Below, piece by piece: positions 16,852 to 26,802 of a stretch of DNA of 64,000 bases. This stretch comes from Novosphingobium sp. PC22D. Lineage in GTDB: Bacteria; Pseudomonadota; Alphaproteobacteria; Sphingomonadales; Sphingomonadaceae. Each line of letters starts with the position of its first letter. Within the stretch, counting starts at the first letter, position 1. The notes beneath the pieces are model-generated. The model saw only the letters and a program-made list of their open reading frames with translations. It ran no database searches and had not been told where the DNA came from. Where the stretch lies: the NCBI RefSeq assembly GCF_002556635.1, contig NZ_MWMO01000002.1, positions 611,680 to 675,679 on the forward strand, read 5' to 3'. The position numbers and the translations under genes are program-made.

Positions 16852-17963
16852 TCCCAGCCGATCTTGGTGAAGAAGATGGCGAAGAACGCGTCGAGCACGA
16901 TCACGGTGAAGATCGCGGTGACGACCGACTGCGTGGTCCTGAGGCCCACTTCCTCGGCGTTCGACTTGACCTGCATGCCGTGATAGCAGCCCGCCAGCGC
17001 GACGATCAGCGCGAAGACCGGCGCCTTGATCAGCCCGACCCAGACGTCGGTGATCGGCACCACTTCCTGGGTGCGCTGAATGAAGGTGAGGAAGGGAATG
17101 TCGAGCGCGAAGTTCGAGATGAAGGCGCCGCCGACGATCGCGATCACCGCCGAATAGAAGCCGAGCAGCGGCAGCATGATCATCGAGGCGGCGACGCGCG
17201 GCACCACCAGCGTTTCCATCGGCGAAACGCCGATGGTGCGCATCGCGTCGACTTCCTCGGTCAGCTTCATCGTGCCGATCTGCGCGGCGAAGGCGGAACC
17301 TGAACGGCCCGCGACCATGATCGAGGTCATCAGGATGCCGAGTTCGCGCATCGACAGGCGGCCGGTGAGGTTGATCGTGTAGATCTCCGCGCCGAACTGC
17401 GCGAGCTGCGCCGCCCCCTGCTGGGCGATGACGATGCCGATCAGGAAGCTCATCAGCCCGATGATCCACAGCGAGTTGATGCCGATGTACTGCATGTGGT
17501 GGACCATCGCCGTCCACCGCATCCGGCCGGGGTGGCGCGTGAGCGTCCCGAAGCTGACGATCAGCGCGCCGAGGAACGAGAGGATATCGACGATGCCCCG
17601 GCCCCAGTTGAGGATCAGGTCGCCGATCTCGCCGAGCGTGCGCATGAGCAGGTTCGGCGGCGGCTCGAACTCGGGCTCGTCCGCCCGGACGCTGGCGACC
17701 GCCTTGAGCAGGCGGCGGGCCTGCTCGCTCTCGCCGACGATCTCGGCCTCGTGCTCGCGCGCGAGGCGATCGACCAGCCAGGCGCCGGTGGTGTCGATAT
17801 CGGTGACTTCGGACAGGTCTACCCGGTCATAGCCGCTCTCGATCGCATCGAGTTCGGCGTCGAGGCGGCCGAGCGAATAGACACGCAAGGGTCCACGCAG
17901 CGCGAGCGTCGCGCCGCCGCCTTCGCCCTGTTCGGACAGCGTGTAGTCAGCCCATTCGCGCAT
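16848..17963 (-). CDS. mlaE: MlaE-type permease with N-terminal STAS domain
   Basis: A 371-residue protein that fuses two parts encoded separately in E. coli. Residues 1 to about 100 form a STAS domain (MlaB-like, with VDLSEVTDIDTTGAWLVDRL), and residues about 125-370 the MlaE permease with GLMSFLIGIVIAQQGAAQL, AGRSGSAFAAQIGTMKLTEE and VVPRVAASMIMLPLL. The STAS part probably regulates or stabilises the ATPase. The ATG at 17963 (MREWADYTL) is preferred over a frame opening at 18092. First gene of the operon permease-ATPase-MCE-lipoprotein; the promoter should lie in the 140 bp between it and the divergent valS. Confidence 0.92.
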   Translation of the reverse strand: MREWADYTLSEQGEGGGATLALRGPLRVYSLGRLDAELDAIESGYDRVDLSEVTDIDTTGAWLVDRLAREHEAEIVGESEQARRLLKAVASVRADEPEFEPPPNLLMRTLGEIGDLILNWGRGIVDILSFLGALIVSFGTLTRHPGRMRWTAMVHHMQYIGINSLWIIGLMSFLIGIVIAQQGAAQLAQFGAEIYTINLTGRLSMRELGILMTSIMVAGRSGSAFAAQIGTMKLTEEVDAMRTIGVSPMETLVVPRVAASMIMLPLLGFYSAVIAIVGGAFISNFALDIPFLTFIQRTQEVVPITDVWVGLIKAPVFALIVALAGCYHGMQVKSNAEEVGLRTTQSVVTAIFTVIVLDAFFAIFFTKIGWE

Positions 17964-18103
17964 CGGTCCCCCGTCATGGGCGAAAAACCCTGAGGCGGCA
18001 AGTGGTTCCCCTTCCGCGACGGATGCGCCCTGCCCTCGGCGCGCGCGCGTGAAACCAGCGGCCATCTTGCGCGCGCGCGCGGGCGCTGGCAAAGGCCCGC
18101 GCC

Positions 18104-20944
18104 ATGACCGAGGACACCATCACAGCGACGCTCGACAAGACCTTCGATCCCGCCGCGATCGAGGCGAAGTGGTACGCGCACTGGGAGCAAGGCGGCCTGT
18201 TCCGCCCCGAGCGGCCCGATGCCGCGCCCTTCACCATCGTCAATCCGCCGCCCAACGTCACCGGATCGCTGCACATCGGCCACGCGCTCGACAACACGTT
18301 GCAGGACATCGTCGTGCGCTACGAGCGGTTGCGCGGCAAGGACGCGCTGTGGGTGGTGGGCACCGATCACGCGGGCATCGCCACGCAGATGGTCGTCGAG
18401 CGCCAGTTGGAGCTGCAACAGGACAAGCGCACCAACTACACCCGCGAGCAGTTCGTCGATAAGGTGTGGCAGTGGAAGGCCGAGAGCGGCGGCACGATCA
18501 CCGGCCAGCTCCGCCGCCTCGGCTGCTCGATGGACTGGAGCCGCGAGCAGTTCACCATGGACCCGCACTTCACCGAGGCGGTGGTGAAGGTGTTCGTCGA
18601 CCTCTACAACGAAGGCCTGATCTACCGCGACAAGCGGCTGGTGAACTGGGACCCGAAGCTGGGCACCGCGATTTCCGACCTCGAGGTCGAGACGCGCGAG
18701 ATCGACGGCCATTTCTGGCATTTCAAATATCCGCTTTCCGACGGTTCGGGCCATATCTCGGTCGCGACCACGCGGCCCGAGACGATGCTGGCCGACATGG
18801 CGGTCGCGGTCCATCCCGACGATGAGCGCTACAAGCCGCTGCTCGCGCGTGGCGCCAAGGTGACGCTGCCGATCACCGGGCGCGAGATCCCGATCGTGGC
18901 CGACGAGCACGCCGACCCCGAACTCGGCTCGGGCGCGGTGAAGATCACGCCGGGCCACGATTTCAACGACTTCGAGGTGGGCAAGCGCGCCGGCATCGCG
19001 CCCGCGCAGATGCTCAACATGCTCGATGCCGAGGCGAAGGTGTGCCAGACCGCCGACGGCCTCGTGCCCTCCGATCTGATCGGCCTCGACCGCTTCGAGG
19101 CGCGCAAGCGCGTGGTCGAGCTGATGGAAGAGGACGACCTGCTCGAAAAGGTTGAGGAGCGCGTGATCCAGACGCCCTACGGCGATCGCGGCGGCGTGGT
19201 GATCGAACCCTGGCTGACCGACCAGTGGTACGTCGACGCCAAGACCCTCGCCCAGCCGCCGATCGCGGCGGTGAAGTCCGGCGCGATCGAGATCGTGCCG
19301 AAGAGCTGGGAAAAGACCTTCTTCAACTGGATGGAGAACATCCAGCCCTGGTGCGTTTCGCGCCAGCTCTGGTGGGGGCACCGGATTCCGGCGTGGTATG
19401 CTCCTAAAATTCTATCCTCATTCGAAAGCACATCCTTCCAATCAGGATTCACAATCGACGGAAAGAAGCCGCCAGAGATAACTAATCCCAATATCGTTGT
19501 TGCCGCCTCGCTTGATACGGCTCTTGTCGACCTTAGGAAGCTGTATCCAGCCGGTATCGATTTTTGCATTTGCGATACTTGGGAATCTTATCGTCAATGG
19601 TTTGTCGATGTTTTTGCTAACCCAAATCATCCCGGCCGCCAGGGAAAACAAATTCCTGTCGTTCGGGACAACGACGTCCTCGACACCTGGTTCTCCTCAG
19701 CGCTGTGGCCCTTCGCCACGCTTGGCTGGCCGGACGCGGACGCGCCGCTGCTGAAGAAGCACTATCCCAACGACCTGCTGGTCTCCGGCTTCGACATCCT
19801 GTTCTTCTGGGATGCGCGGATGGCGATGCAGGGGATGCACTTCATGGGCGAAGTGCCGTGGAAGCGGCTCTACTTGCATGGCCTCGTGCGCGCAGCGGAC
19901 GGGCAGAAGATGTCGAAGTCCAAGGGCAATGTCGTCGATCCGCTCGGCCTCATCGACCAGTACGGCGCCGACGCGCTGCGCTTCTTCATGGCCGCCATGG
20001 AAAGCCAGGGCCGCGACGTGAAGATGGATGAGAAGCGCGTCGAGGGCTATCGCAACTTCGCCACCAAGCTTTGGAATGCGGCGCGCTTCTGCCAGTCGAA
20101 CGGCATCGGCGCGAGCACCTCGGTCGAGGCTCCGCAGGCGACGTCGGCGGTCAACAAGTGGATCGTGGGCGAAGTGGTCGAGACGCTCGCCGAACTCGAC
20201 AGGGCCATGGCCGAGCTGCGCTTCGACGCCGCCGCCAACACCATCTACCACTTCGTCTGGGACCAGTTCTGCGACTGGTACATCGAGCTTATCAAGGGCC
20301 AGTTCGACGAGGAGACCAAGCGGGTCGCCGGCTGGGTGCTCGACCAGATCCTCGTCATGCTCCACCCCTTCATGCCCTTCGTCACCGAAGAGCTGTGGAG
20401 CAAGATGGGCGACCGGCCCGACCATCCGCTGATCACGGCGCAATGGCCCACCCCCGCCGCCACGGTCGATCCCGAGGCCAAGGCCGAAGTCGAGTGGCTG
20501 ATCGCGCTCGTAAGCAACCTGCGCGGCGCCAAGGCCGAACTCGGCATCGCGCCGGGCGCGCGGCTCAGCGCCTATCTCGCCGATCCCTCCGCCGCGACCC
20601 GCGCCGTCATCGAACGCAATCCGGGTGCGATCGACCGGCTCGCGCGGCTCGACGGCATCGCCTTCGAGCCCGCGCCCGCAGGCGCGGCGATGCAGATCGG
20701 CGCGGGCGACGCGACGCTGGTCATCCCGCTCGAAGGCGTGATCGACATCGCCGCCGAGAAGGCGCGGCTCGAGAAGGCGCGGGCCGCCGCGCTCAAGGAG
20801 GCGACGGCGCTCGAAGGGCGTCTCGCGAACCCCAAGTTCGTCGAGAAGGCCAAGCCCGAGGCGGTCGAGAAGGCGCGCGCCGACCATGCCCATCACGCCG
20901 CCGAGGCCGAGCGCCTAGGCGCGGCGCTCAAGCGGCTGGGATAG
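18104..20944 (+). CDS. valS: valyl-tRNA synthetase with a low-GC internal tract
   Basis: A 946-residue class I synthetase. HIGH is at residues 57-60 ([10 protein letters not shown]), KMSKS at 602-606 ([11 protein letters not shown]), with [16 protein letters not shown] in the editing domain and a C-terminal coiled coil rich in Lys/Glu/Ala that binds tRNA. It attaches valine to tRNA(Val) and edits threonine. Residues about 433-521 (19401-19668), between [12 protein letters not shown] and [16 protein letters not shown], are about 46% GC by hand count and use codons such as CTA, AGG and ATA, in sharp contrast with the rest of the gene. The reading frame is intact, so this is probably a recombinant patch or insertion in the connective region rather than an inactivated gene. 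Confidence 0.95.
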   Translation: MTEDTITATLDKTFDPAAIEAKWYAHWEQGGLFRPERPDAAPFTIVNPPPNVTGSLHIGHALDNTLQDIVVRYERLRGKDALWVVGTDHAGIATQMVVERQLELQQDKRTNYTREQFVDKVWQWKAESGGTITGQLRRLGCSMDWSREQFTMDPHFTEAVVKVFVDLYNEGLIYRDKRLVNWDPKLGTAISDLEVETREIDGHFWHFKYPLSDGSGHISVATTRPETMLADMAVAVHPDDERYKPLLARGAKVTLPITGREIPIVADEHADPELGSGAVKITPGHDFNDFEVGKRAGIAPAQMLNMLDAEAKVCQTADGLVPSDLIGLDRFEARKRVVELMEEDDLLEKVEERVIQTPYGDRGGVVIEPWLTDQWYVDAKTLAQPPIAAVKSGAIEIVPKSWEKTFFNWMENIQPWCVSRQLWWGHRIPAWYAPKILSSFESTSFQSGFTIDGKKPPEITNPNIVVAASLDTALVDLRKLYPAGIDFCICDTWESYRQWFVDVFANPNHPGRQGKQIPVVRDNDVLDTWFSSALWPFATLGWPDADAPLLKKHYPNDLLVSGFDILFFWDARMAMQGMHFMGEVPWKRLYLHGLVRAADGQKMSKSKGNVVDPLGLIDQYGADALRFFMAAMESQGRDVKMDEKRVEGYRNFATKLWNAARFCQSNGIGASTSVEAPQATSAVNKWIVGEVVETLAELDRAMAELRFDAAANTIYHFVWDQFCDWYIELIKGQFDEETKRVAGWVLDQILVMLHPFMPFVTEELWSKMGDRPDHPLITAQWPTPAATVDPEAKAEVEWLIALVSNLRGAKAELGIAPGARLSAYLADPSAATRAVIERNPGAIDRLARLDGIAFEPAPAGAAMQIGAGDATLVIPLEGVIDIAAEKARLEKARAAALKEATALEGRLANPKFVEKAKPEAVEKARADHAHHAAEAERLGAALKRLG

Positions 20945-21036
20945 GGCACGAGCGGCGGGGCGTCGTCTTGGCGATTTCCTACGCGCGCGACCTCTGCCAG
21001 TAAGGGGGGCGATGCCCATGCCCGACCGCCTTTGCC

Positions 21037-21074
21037 CCGTCCGCGAAAACCCCGCGATTGCGGGGGCCGGACGG
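21037..21074 (+). terminator. two-part hairpin between valS and queE
   Basis: An outer stem CCGTCC (21037-21042) with GGACGG (21069-21074) encloses an inner stem CCCCGC/GCGGGG around 21050-21066. On the plus strand TTTCGT follows. It lies about 95 bp after the valS stop and 45 bp before queE, and could end most valS transcripts. Confidence 0.5.
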
Positions 21075-21118
21075 TTTCGTCAGGACACCGTCAAGTGCGT
21101 CACCCCAGGGGCCGCGCC

Positions 21119-21853
21119 GTGGCGCTGACGCTCGCCTGCACCGTGCCGGGCGAGCCCGAGATCTTCGCCTCGATCCAGGGCGAGGGCATCTCGGCGGGCG
21201 CGCCCTGCGCCTTCGTGCGACTGTCGCGCTGCAACCTCGCCTGCGCGTGGTGCGACACCGCCTATACCTGGCGCTTCACCGGCGACAACCGCCCCCACCG
21301 CGACGCGCGCGCCTTCGAGCGCAAGGCCAACCAGATCGCGCTCGACGAGGCCGACGTCGCCGCGCGGATCGCCGCGCTCGGGCAGGCGCGGCTGGTCGTG
21401 ACCGGCGGCGAGCCGCTGCTGCAGGGCGCGGCGCTCGCGCGCATGCTGGCGCTGCTGCCCGGCGTGCGCGTCGAGATCGAGACCAACGGCACCGTCGCGC
21501 CGCACCCCGCGCTCGACCCGCTCGTGGCGCAGTTCAACGTCAGCCCCAAGCTCGCGCACAGCGGCAATCCGGCCGATCTTGCGCTCGTGCCCGAGCGGCT
21601 CGCCGCCTACGCCGCCGACGAACGCGCCTGGTTCAAGTTCGTCGTCTCCGAGCCCGACGACCTCGACGCGATCGAGGCGCTGCGCCGCGAATACGCGATC
21701 GCGCCCGAGCGCGTGTTCGTGATGCCCGAGGGCCGCGACAGCCAGAGCCTGCGCGCGCGCGGGCAGTGGCTCGCCGAAGCCTGTCCGCGCTTCGGTTACC
21801 GCTTCACAGACCGCTTGCATATCCATCTGTTTGGAGACACACGAGGGACATGA
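21119..21853 (+). CDS. queE: 7-carboxy-7-deazaguanine synthase (radical SAM)
   Basis: A 244-residue radical SAM enzyme. The QueE-type cluster-binding motif is Cys38-x3-Cys42-x2-Cys45 in LSRCNLACAWCDTAYTWRF, preceded by the family's EIFASIQGEGISAG. VVTGGEPLL and VEIETNGT follow, and the tail LHIHLFGDTRGT is the conserved QueE C-terminus. It converts 6-carboxytetrahydropterin to 7-carboxy-7-deazaguanine in queuosine precursor synthesis. The GTG at 21119 (VALTLACTVPGE) places the family start correctly; the ATG at 21032 would add an arginine-rich shadow. The other que genes are not here. The stop overlaps the MATE exporter ATG (ATGA). Confidence 0.92.
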   Translation: MALTLACTVPGEPEIFASIQGEGISAGAPCAFVRLSRCNLACAWCDTAYTWRFTGDNRPHRDARAFERKANQIALDEADVAARIAALGQARLVVTGGEPLLQGAALARMLALLPGVRVEIETNGTVAPHPALDPLVAQFNVSPKLAHSGNPADLALVPERLAAYAADERAWFKFVVSEPDDLDAIEALRREYAIAPERVFVMPEGRDSQSLRARGQWLAEACPRFGYRFTDRLHIHLFGDTRGT

Positions 21854-23310
21854 ACGAGGCGCCGCCCGTGATCGCGACCAAGGCGGCGTCCGAAGGGGCG
21901 GCTCCGCTCGAAGCGCCGCGCCGGGTCGATGCGCCGATGAAGGGTGACCTCACCCAGGGCCCGATCCTCAAGACCCTGCTGCTGTTCGCGGTGCCGATGC
22001 TGATCGGCAACGTGATCCAGTCGCTCAACGGCTCGATCAACGCGATCTGGGTGGGCCGCCTGATCGGCGAGAGCGCGCTGGCCGCGACCGCCAACGCCAA
22101 CAACGTGATGTTCCTGCTGTTCTCGGCGGTGTTCGGCTTCGGCATGGCGACGACCGTGCGCGTCGGCCTGCACTTCGGCGCGCGCGACGTACCGGCGATG
22201 CGGCGCAGCTTCGGCACGGGGCTGGGGTTCTGCTCGCTGATCGCGATCGCGACCGGCCTGGCCGGCTGGATCTGGACCCCCGCGATGCTCGACGCGCTTT
22301 CGACGCCCGAGGCGAGCAAGCTGGAAGCGCTCGCCTACCTGCGGGTGATCTTCGTGACGATGCCGCTCGGCACGATCATGCTGCTGGTCTCGATGGGCAT
22401 GCGCGGTGTCGGCGATTCGAAGACGCCGCTCTACGCGATGCTGCTCACCGTGCTGCTCGACATCGTGCTCAACCCGCTGCTGATCAGCGGACCGGGGCCG
22501 ATCCCCGCGCTCGGCATCGCCGGCTCTGCGATCGCCACGGGCATCGCCAACTTCATCGGCGCGACGGCGATGATCGTCGTCATCTACCGCAAGGACCTGC
22601 CGCTGCGGCTGCGCGGCCCCGAACTGCGCTACCTGATCCCGAGCAGCCGCGAACTGGCCTACGTCGTCGGCAAGGGCATCCCGATGGGCGCGCAGATGCT
22701 GATCATCGCGTCGGCGGGGCTGGTGATGATGGGGCTGGTGAACCGCGAGGGGCTCGATACCGCCGCCGCCTACGGCGCCTCGCTGCAACTGTGGAACTAC
22801 ATCCAGATGCCGGCGATGGCGCTGGGCTCGGGCGTGAGCACGATGGTCGCGCAGAACGTTGGCGCGGGCAAGAACAAGCGCGTAGGCGAGATCACGCTCA
22901 AGGGCATCGGCGCGAACGTGGTGATGACGGGCGTGCTCGCGGTGCTGCTGGTCGTCTTCGACCGTCCGCTGCTGGCGCTGTTCCTCGGCGGCGAGAGCAG
23001 CGCGATTCCCGTGGCGCGGCACATGCAGATGATCGTCACCTGGTCGTTCGTCCTGGTCGGCGTGACGATGATCCATGTCGGCACGATGCGCGCCTACGGC
23101 GTCGTCATCCTGCCGCTGATCGTCTTCGCGGTGGCGCTCTACGGCGCGCGGCTGAGTTTCTATTCGCTGCTCTATCCCGTGATCGGCTCCGAGGCGCTGT
23201 GGTGGGCCTTCCCCTTCGGCTCGGTCGCCGCCGTCGCGCTGATGAGCCTCGCCTACGTCTGGACACGCCGCCGCGAACGGGCAGGCGCTTTCAGGCATAT
23301 CGCGGATTGA
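21850..23310 (+). CDS. MATE-family multidrug/toxin exporter
   Basis: A 486-residue, roughly twelve-helix membrane protein. It has the MATE opening DLTQGPILKTLLLFAVPMLIGN, then NGSINAIWVGRLIGESALAA, GMRGVGDSKTPLYAMLL and PAMALGSGVSTMVAQNVGAGK, the last being a strong family motif. MATE proteins export organic cations or other toxic compounds with Na+ or H+ antiport. The first 30 residues are a cytoplasmic extension. The start overlaps queE, so the two are co-translated; a functional link is not obvious. It converges on the HerA gene with a 16-bp gap. Confidence 0.92.
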   Translation: MNEAPPVIATKAASEGAAPLEAPRRVDAPMKGDLTQGPILKTLLLFAVPMLIGNVIQSLNGSINAIWVGRLIGESALAATANANNVMFLLFSAVFGFGMATTVRVGLHFGARDVPAMRRSFGTGLGFCSLIAIATGLAGWIWTPAMLDALSTPEASKLEALAYLRVIFVTMPLGTIMLLVSMGMRGVGDSKTPLYAMLLTVLLDIVLNPLLISGPGPIPALGIAGSAIATGIANFIGATAMIVVIYRKDLPLRLRGPELRYLIPSSRELAYVVGKGIPMGAQMLIIASAGLVMMGLVNREGLDTAAAYGASLQLWNYIQMPAMALGSGVSTMVAQNVGAGKNKRVGEITLKGIGANVVMTGVLAVLLVVFDRPLLALFLGGESSAIPVARHMQMIVTWSFVLVGVTMIHVGTMRAYGVVILPLIVFAVALYGARLSFYSLLYPVIGSEALWWAFPFGSVAAVALMSLAYVWTRRRERAGAFRHIAD

Positions 23311-23326
23311 GCGCAGGAGGCGGGCG

Positions 23327-25018
23327 CTACCGCCCCTGCGCGCGCCAGCGCTGGACCGTGCGCAGGACCATCTCCTCGTCGCCGCCGCTCTGGTTCCACA
23401 GATCGACGAACGAGGGGTCGTCCGAAGCCGGGCGCTTGTAGTCCTCCAGCTCGTCGAACGAGACGCGGATCGGGATCGAGACGCCCTCGCCGCAGATGAT
23501 GCACTCGCGGTTGCGCAGGGCGGGGATAGAATCGAGGAACCCGCGCGCGCCTTCGGGCATCGCCGCGCGCACGAACGCCTGGTCGCGGTCGTTGTTGAGG
23601 CGCATCGCGATGATCGTGCCACACTGCGAAAGCACGCCTTCGGCGAGGTCGGAGGGGCGCTGTGTGATCAGGCCGAGCGAGATGCCGTACTTGCGGCCCT
23701 CCTTGGCGATGCGCGAGAGGATCTTGCCGACCGAGGAGCCGTCGGCGTTCTTCTCGTTGGGAACATATCGGTGCGCTTCCTCGCAGACCAGCATGATCGG
23801 GCGGGTGCGCTCCTCGCGACCCCAGACCGCGAAGTCGAACACCAGGCGGCTGAGCACCGCGACCACGGTCGAGGTGATGTCGGAGGGGACGCCCGAGACG
23901 TCGATGATCGTGATCGGCCGTCCGCGCGCCGGCAGGCGGAAGATCTTGGCGAGGAACTCGGCCATCGTATCGCCCACCAGCATTCCCGAGAACAGGAACT
24001 GGTAGCGCGGATCGGTCTTGAGTTCGTCGATCTTGTTCTTGAGCCGCAGATAGGGCGCGCTGGTGCGCCCCTTGTCGAGCTTGCCCATCTCGTTGCTGAT
24101 GATCGTGGTGAGATCGGACAGGAGATAGGGGATCGGCGCGTCGACCGTGATCTTGCCCATCTGCTCTGCGAGGCGGTTCTTCATCCGCGCCTCGAGCAGG
24201 CACTTGGCGAGAATCTCGGCGTCCTCCTGCCGCGCGTCGCCGCGCGAGGTGAGCAGGATCTCGCAATGCTCCTCGAAGTTCATCAGCCAGTAGGGCATCT
24301 GCAGGTTGGTGACGTCGAGGATCATGCCCGAATGGCGGAACGCGGCGCTGTATTCGCCGTGGGGGTCGACCATCAGGATGTGGCCCTCGGGCGCGTGCTC
24401 GCAGATCTTGTGGAGGATCAGCGCCGCGCTGGTCGACTTGCCGGTGCCGGTCGAGCCGAGCAGCGCGAAATGCTTGCCGAGCATCGCGTCGACATAGAGC
24501 CCCGCGCGGATGTCCCTGGTCGGATAGACGTTGCCGATCTGGATCGTCGAGCGGCCGTCGCTGGCGTAGATCTGGCGCAAGTCCTCGCTGGTGGCGGGAT
24601 AGACCAGCGCGCCGGGGATCGGATAGACGGTGACGCCGCGGCGGAACTTGTGGATCTTGCCGGTCAGCCGCTCCTCGTCGCCCTCGCCGAGGAAGTCGGC
24701 CGAGGCGAGGATGCCGCCGGGGATCTTGGTGTCCTTCTTCTGGCTGCGCACGCTGGCGAGCAGCCAGCTATTGCCGACCCGCACCTTGACCTGGCTGCCG
24801 ACCTGCCCGGACAGCGCCACCGAGGGGTCCGCGTCGGACGAGCATTCGGACAGCCGGTTGAGATCGAGCGCGATCCGGCTGCCCGAGCCGCCGATCTCGA
24901 GCACCATGCCGATCGGCTCGTGCGCGTTGTCGACCCGCTCGATGCCCGATTGCGTCGTGACTTCGCGGTCTTCGGCGACTCGCGAGGTCTGGAATTCGTT
25001 CGAACTCAATTCGGTCAT
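23327..25018 (-). CDS. HerA/FtsK-type ATPase (DUF87), stand-alone
   Basis: A 563-residue P-loop ATPase. A beta-barrel HAS-barrel-like N-terminal domain (about 35-150) is followed by Walker A at 188-196 (GSTGTGKST), Walker B in IMLVCEEAHRYVP (about 407-419) and the arginine-containing RIAKEGRKYGISLGLITQRPSDL motif. HerA forms hexameric DNA translocases that, in archaea and some defence systems, work with the NurA nuclease or SIR2-type partners. No such partner gene is adjacent, so this looks like the chromosomal stand-alone bacterial form. It is preceded on the same strand by the TIGR02186/TauE pair with a 73-bp gap. Confidence 0.88.
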   Translation of the reverse strand: MTELSSNEFQTSRVAEDREVTTQSGIERVDNAHEPIGMVLEIGGSGSRIALDLNRLSECSSDADPSVALSGQVGSQVKVRVGNSWLLASVRSQKKDTKIPGGILASADFLGEGDEERLTGKIHKFRRGVTVYPIPGALVYPATSEDLRQIYASDGRSTIQIGNVYPTRDIRAGLYVDAMLGKHFALLGSTGTGKSTSAALILHKICEHAPEGHILMVDPHGEYSAAFRHSGMILDVTNLQMPYWLMNFEEHCEILLTSRGDARQEDAEILAKCLLEARMKNRLAEQMGKITVDAPIPYLLSDLTTIISNEMGKLDKGRTSAPYLRLKNKIDELKTDPRYQFLFSGMLVGDTMAEFLAKIFRLPARGRPITIIDVSGVPSDITSTVVAVLSRLVFDFAVWGREERTRPIMLVCEEAHRYVPNEKNADGSSVGKILSRIAKEGRKYGISLGLITQRPSDLAEGVLSQCGTIIAMRLNNDRDQAFVRAAMPEGARGFLDSIPALRNRECIICGEGVSIPIRVSFDELEDYKRPASDDPSFVDLWNQSGGDEEMVLRTVQRWRAQGR

Positions 25019-25091
25019 CTGGCACCCTGGGCATTCGCGAAAGCAAGCCCGGGCCTAGATTATCGCCGTTAACATCGGCCTAACCGGCGCC

Positions 25092-25844
25092 TCACACGAG
25101 CGCGAAGAGCCGTCCCGCGACCCAGCCCATGAAGACCGAGATCGCCACCGCCAGCAAGCCATAGAGAAAGCCGTAGTCCTGCGCGAAATCGGCGATCGCG
25201 CGCTCGATCCCCAGCTTCTGGACGACAACCGTGCTGCTCGCCGAGGCGACCACGCGCCCGTCGGTGATCGCGAAGGTCTCGGCGGTGTAGGTCCCGGTCG
25301 GCACTTGCGAGGGAAGCTGGATGCGCGCCTGGTAGAGCACCTGCTCGCTCACCTTCACCGCGCCTTCTTCCTGGCGGTAGAGCCCGTTGCTCTCGTTGAG
25401 TTCGACCAGCCCCTTGGCGAAGCGCGCCTGCTCCTCGGTGTCGATCGCCCCGATGGGCGAGAGCTGGAGCCACTTGAGGCCGAGTTCGTAGATCGCCGCG
25501 GTCTTGTCGTCGACGATCTCGGAGATCGGCCGGGTCGAGGCCACCGCGTAGTACGAGGGTGCCGAGCGCAGCTCGGTGCTGTCGGCATTGATCCAGATGC
25601 CCGCAACCTTGGACTTCTCGCGCACGACGATCGACTGGGTCGGCCCCTTGAGCACGACGACGATGTCGTAGTCCTGCGCGGCGCGCGCGCCCTGCGGATT
25701 GAGGATCGCGCCGAACAGCAGCAGCTCGGTGCCGGTGAAGCCTTGACGCAGACGGATCTCGTGCTGCGAGACCTCGGGCACCAGGATCGGGTCGCGCGCG
25801 GCGCCCAGCGCGAGCAGGAGGAAGAGGGCCGCGAGCCTCCTCAC
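25092..25844 (-). CDS. TIGR02186 family membrane-anchored periplasmic protein
   Basis: A 250-residue protein with an N-terminal signal sequence (MRRLAALFLLLALGAA), a periplasmic body containing LVPEVSQHEIRLRQGFTGTELLLFGA, and a C-terminal transmembrane helix (FLYGLLAVAISVFMGWVAGRLF). This matches TIGR02186, an alphaproteobacterial family of unknown function nearly always next to a TauE/SafE transporter gene, as here. The GTG start at 25844 overlaps the TauE stop (GTGA), meaning coupled translation. It probably modifies or gates the partner transporter; that is inference from context. Confidence 0.88.
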   Translation of the reverse strand: MRRLAALFLLLALGAARDPILVPEVSQHEIRLRQGFTGTELLLFGAILNPQGARAAQDYDIVVVLKGPTQSIVVREKSKVAGIWINADSTELRSAPSYYAVASTRPISEIVDDKTAAIYELGLKWLQLSPIGAIDTEEQARFAKGLVELNESNGLYRQEEGAVKVSEQVLYQARIQLPSQVPTGTYTAETFAITDGRVVASASSTVVVQKLGIERAIADFAQDYGFLYGLLAVAISVFMGWVAGRLFALV

Positions 25845-26755
25845 AGCGGCGCGACCGTGTAGATTTCGTCGGGCCGGTAGCCGAGCCCCAGGGCCATGCG
25901 CAGCGCCACCAGCAGCACCAGCACGGCGAGCACCAGCCGCAGTTTCACCGGACTTGCCTTCTGCGCGAACTGCGCGCCGAGCTGCGCGCCCGTCACCGAG
26001 CCGAACAGCAGCAGCCCGGCGAGCACGATGTCGACCGCGCGCGTGGTCATCGCGTGCATCATCGTCGTCGCCATCGTGACGAACAGGATCTGGAACAGCG
26101 AGGTGCCGACGACCACATTGGCGCTCATGCCCAGGATGTAGAGCATCGCCGGAACGAGCACGAAGCCGCCGCCGATGCCCATCAGCATCGTCAGGATACC
26201 GGTCAGCATGCCCAGGATCAGCGGTGCCAGCGGCGAGATGTAGAGCCCGGAGCGATAGAAGCGCCAGCGCATCGGCAGGCTGGCTACAAGCGGATGGTGG
26301 CGGCGCTTGCGCGCGGCGATCTTCTGCCCGGTGCGCTCGGAGCGCAGCGTCTGGATCGATTCGTTCGCCATCAGCCCGCCGATCGAGCCGAGCAGCACGA
26401 CGTAGAGCACGTTGATCACCGTATCGATCTGGCCGAGCGACTGCAGCAGGCTGAACAGCGCGGCTCCGATCGCGGTGCCCATGATCCCGCCCGCGACCAT
26501 CACGGAACCGAGCTGGAAGTCCACGCCGCCACGCCGGAAGTGCGCGAAAACCCCCGAAACACTGGCGCCCGTCACCTGGCTGGCGGCCGAGGCGGCCGAT
26601 ACCGTCGGCGGCACGCCGTAGAAGATCAGCAGTGGCGTCGTCAGGAATCCGCCGCCCACGCCGAACATTCCGGAAAGCAGGCCGGTCAGCGCGCCGAGGC
26701 CGACGATGACCAGGCCGTTGACGGAAAGGTTCGCGATCGGAAGGTAGACGTCCAT
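25841..26755 (-). CDS. TauE/SafE family sulfite/sulfonate exporter-like permease
   Basis: A 304-residue membrane protein with about eight transmembrane helices and the duplicated TauE/SafE motif: GLLSGMFGVGGGFLTTPLL in the first half and ILTMLMGIGGGFVLVPAML in the second. The family moves sulfite, sulfoacetate or related organic anions. The ATG at 26755 (MDVYLPIANL) follows the preceding minus-strand gene by 47 bp; the frame back to 27013 is shadow-like. It forms a fixed pair with the TIGR02186 gene downstream. The substrate is unknown. Confidence 0.9.
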   Translation of the reverse strand: MDVYLPIANLSVNGLVIVGLGALTGLLSGMFGVGGGFLTTPLLIFYGVPPTVSAASAASQVTGASVSGVFAHFRRGGVDFQLGSVMVAGGIMGTAIGAALFSLLQSLGQIDTVINVLYVVLLGSIGGLMANESIQTLRSERTGQKIAARKRRHHPLVASLPMRWRFYRSGLYISPLAPLILGMLTGILTMLMGIGGGFVLVPAMLYILGMSANVVVGTSLFQILFVTMATTMMHAMTTRAVDIVLAGLLLFGSVTGAQLGAQFAQKASPVKLRLVLAVLVLLVALRMALGLGYRPDEIYTVAPL

Positions 26756-26802
26756 CTCGCCATGTTCGCTACCGCAGCACGATGGCGGAGAAAAGGCGCG
26801 TT

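Noticed and set aside
21037..21118. preQ1 riboswitch before queE
   Set aside because: The hairpin at 21037-21074 has none of the preQ1 aptamer's A-rich tail or loop sequence; a terminator reading is simpler.
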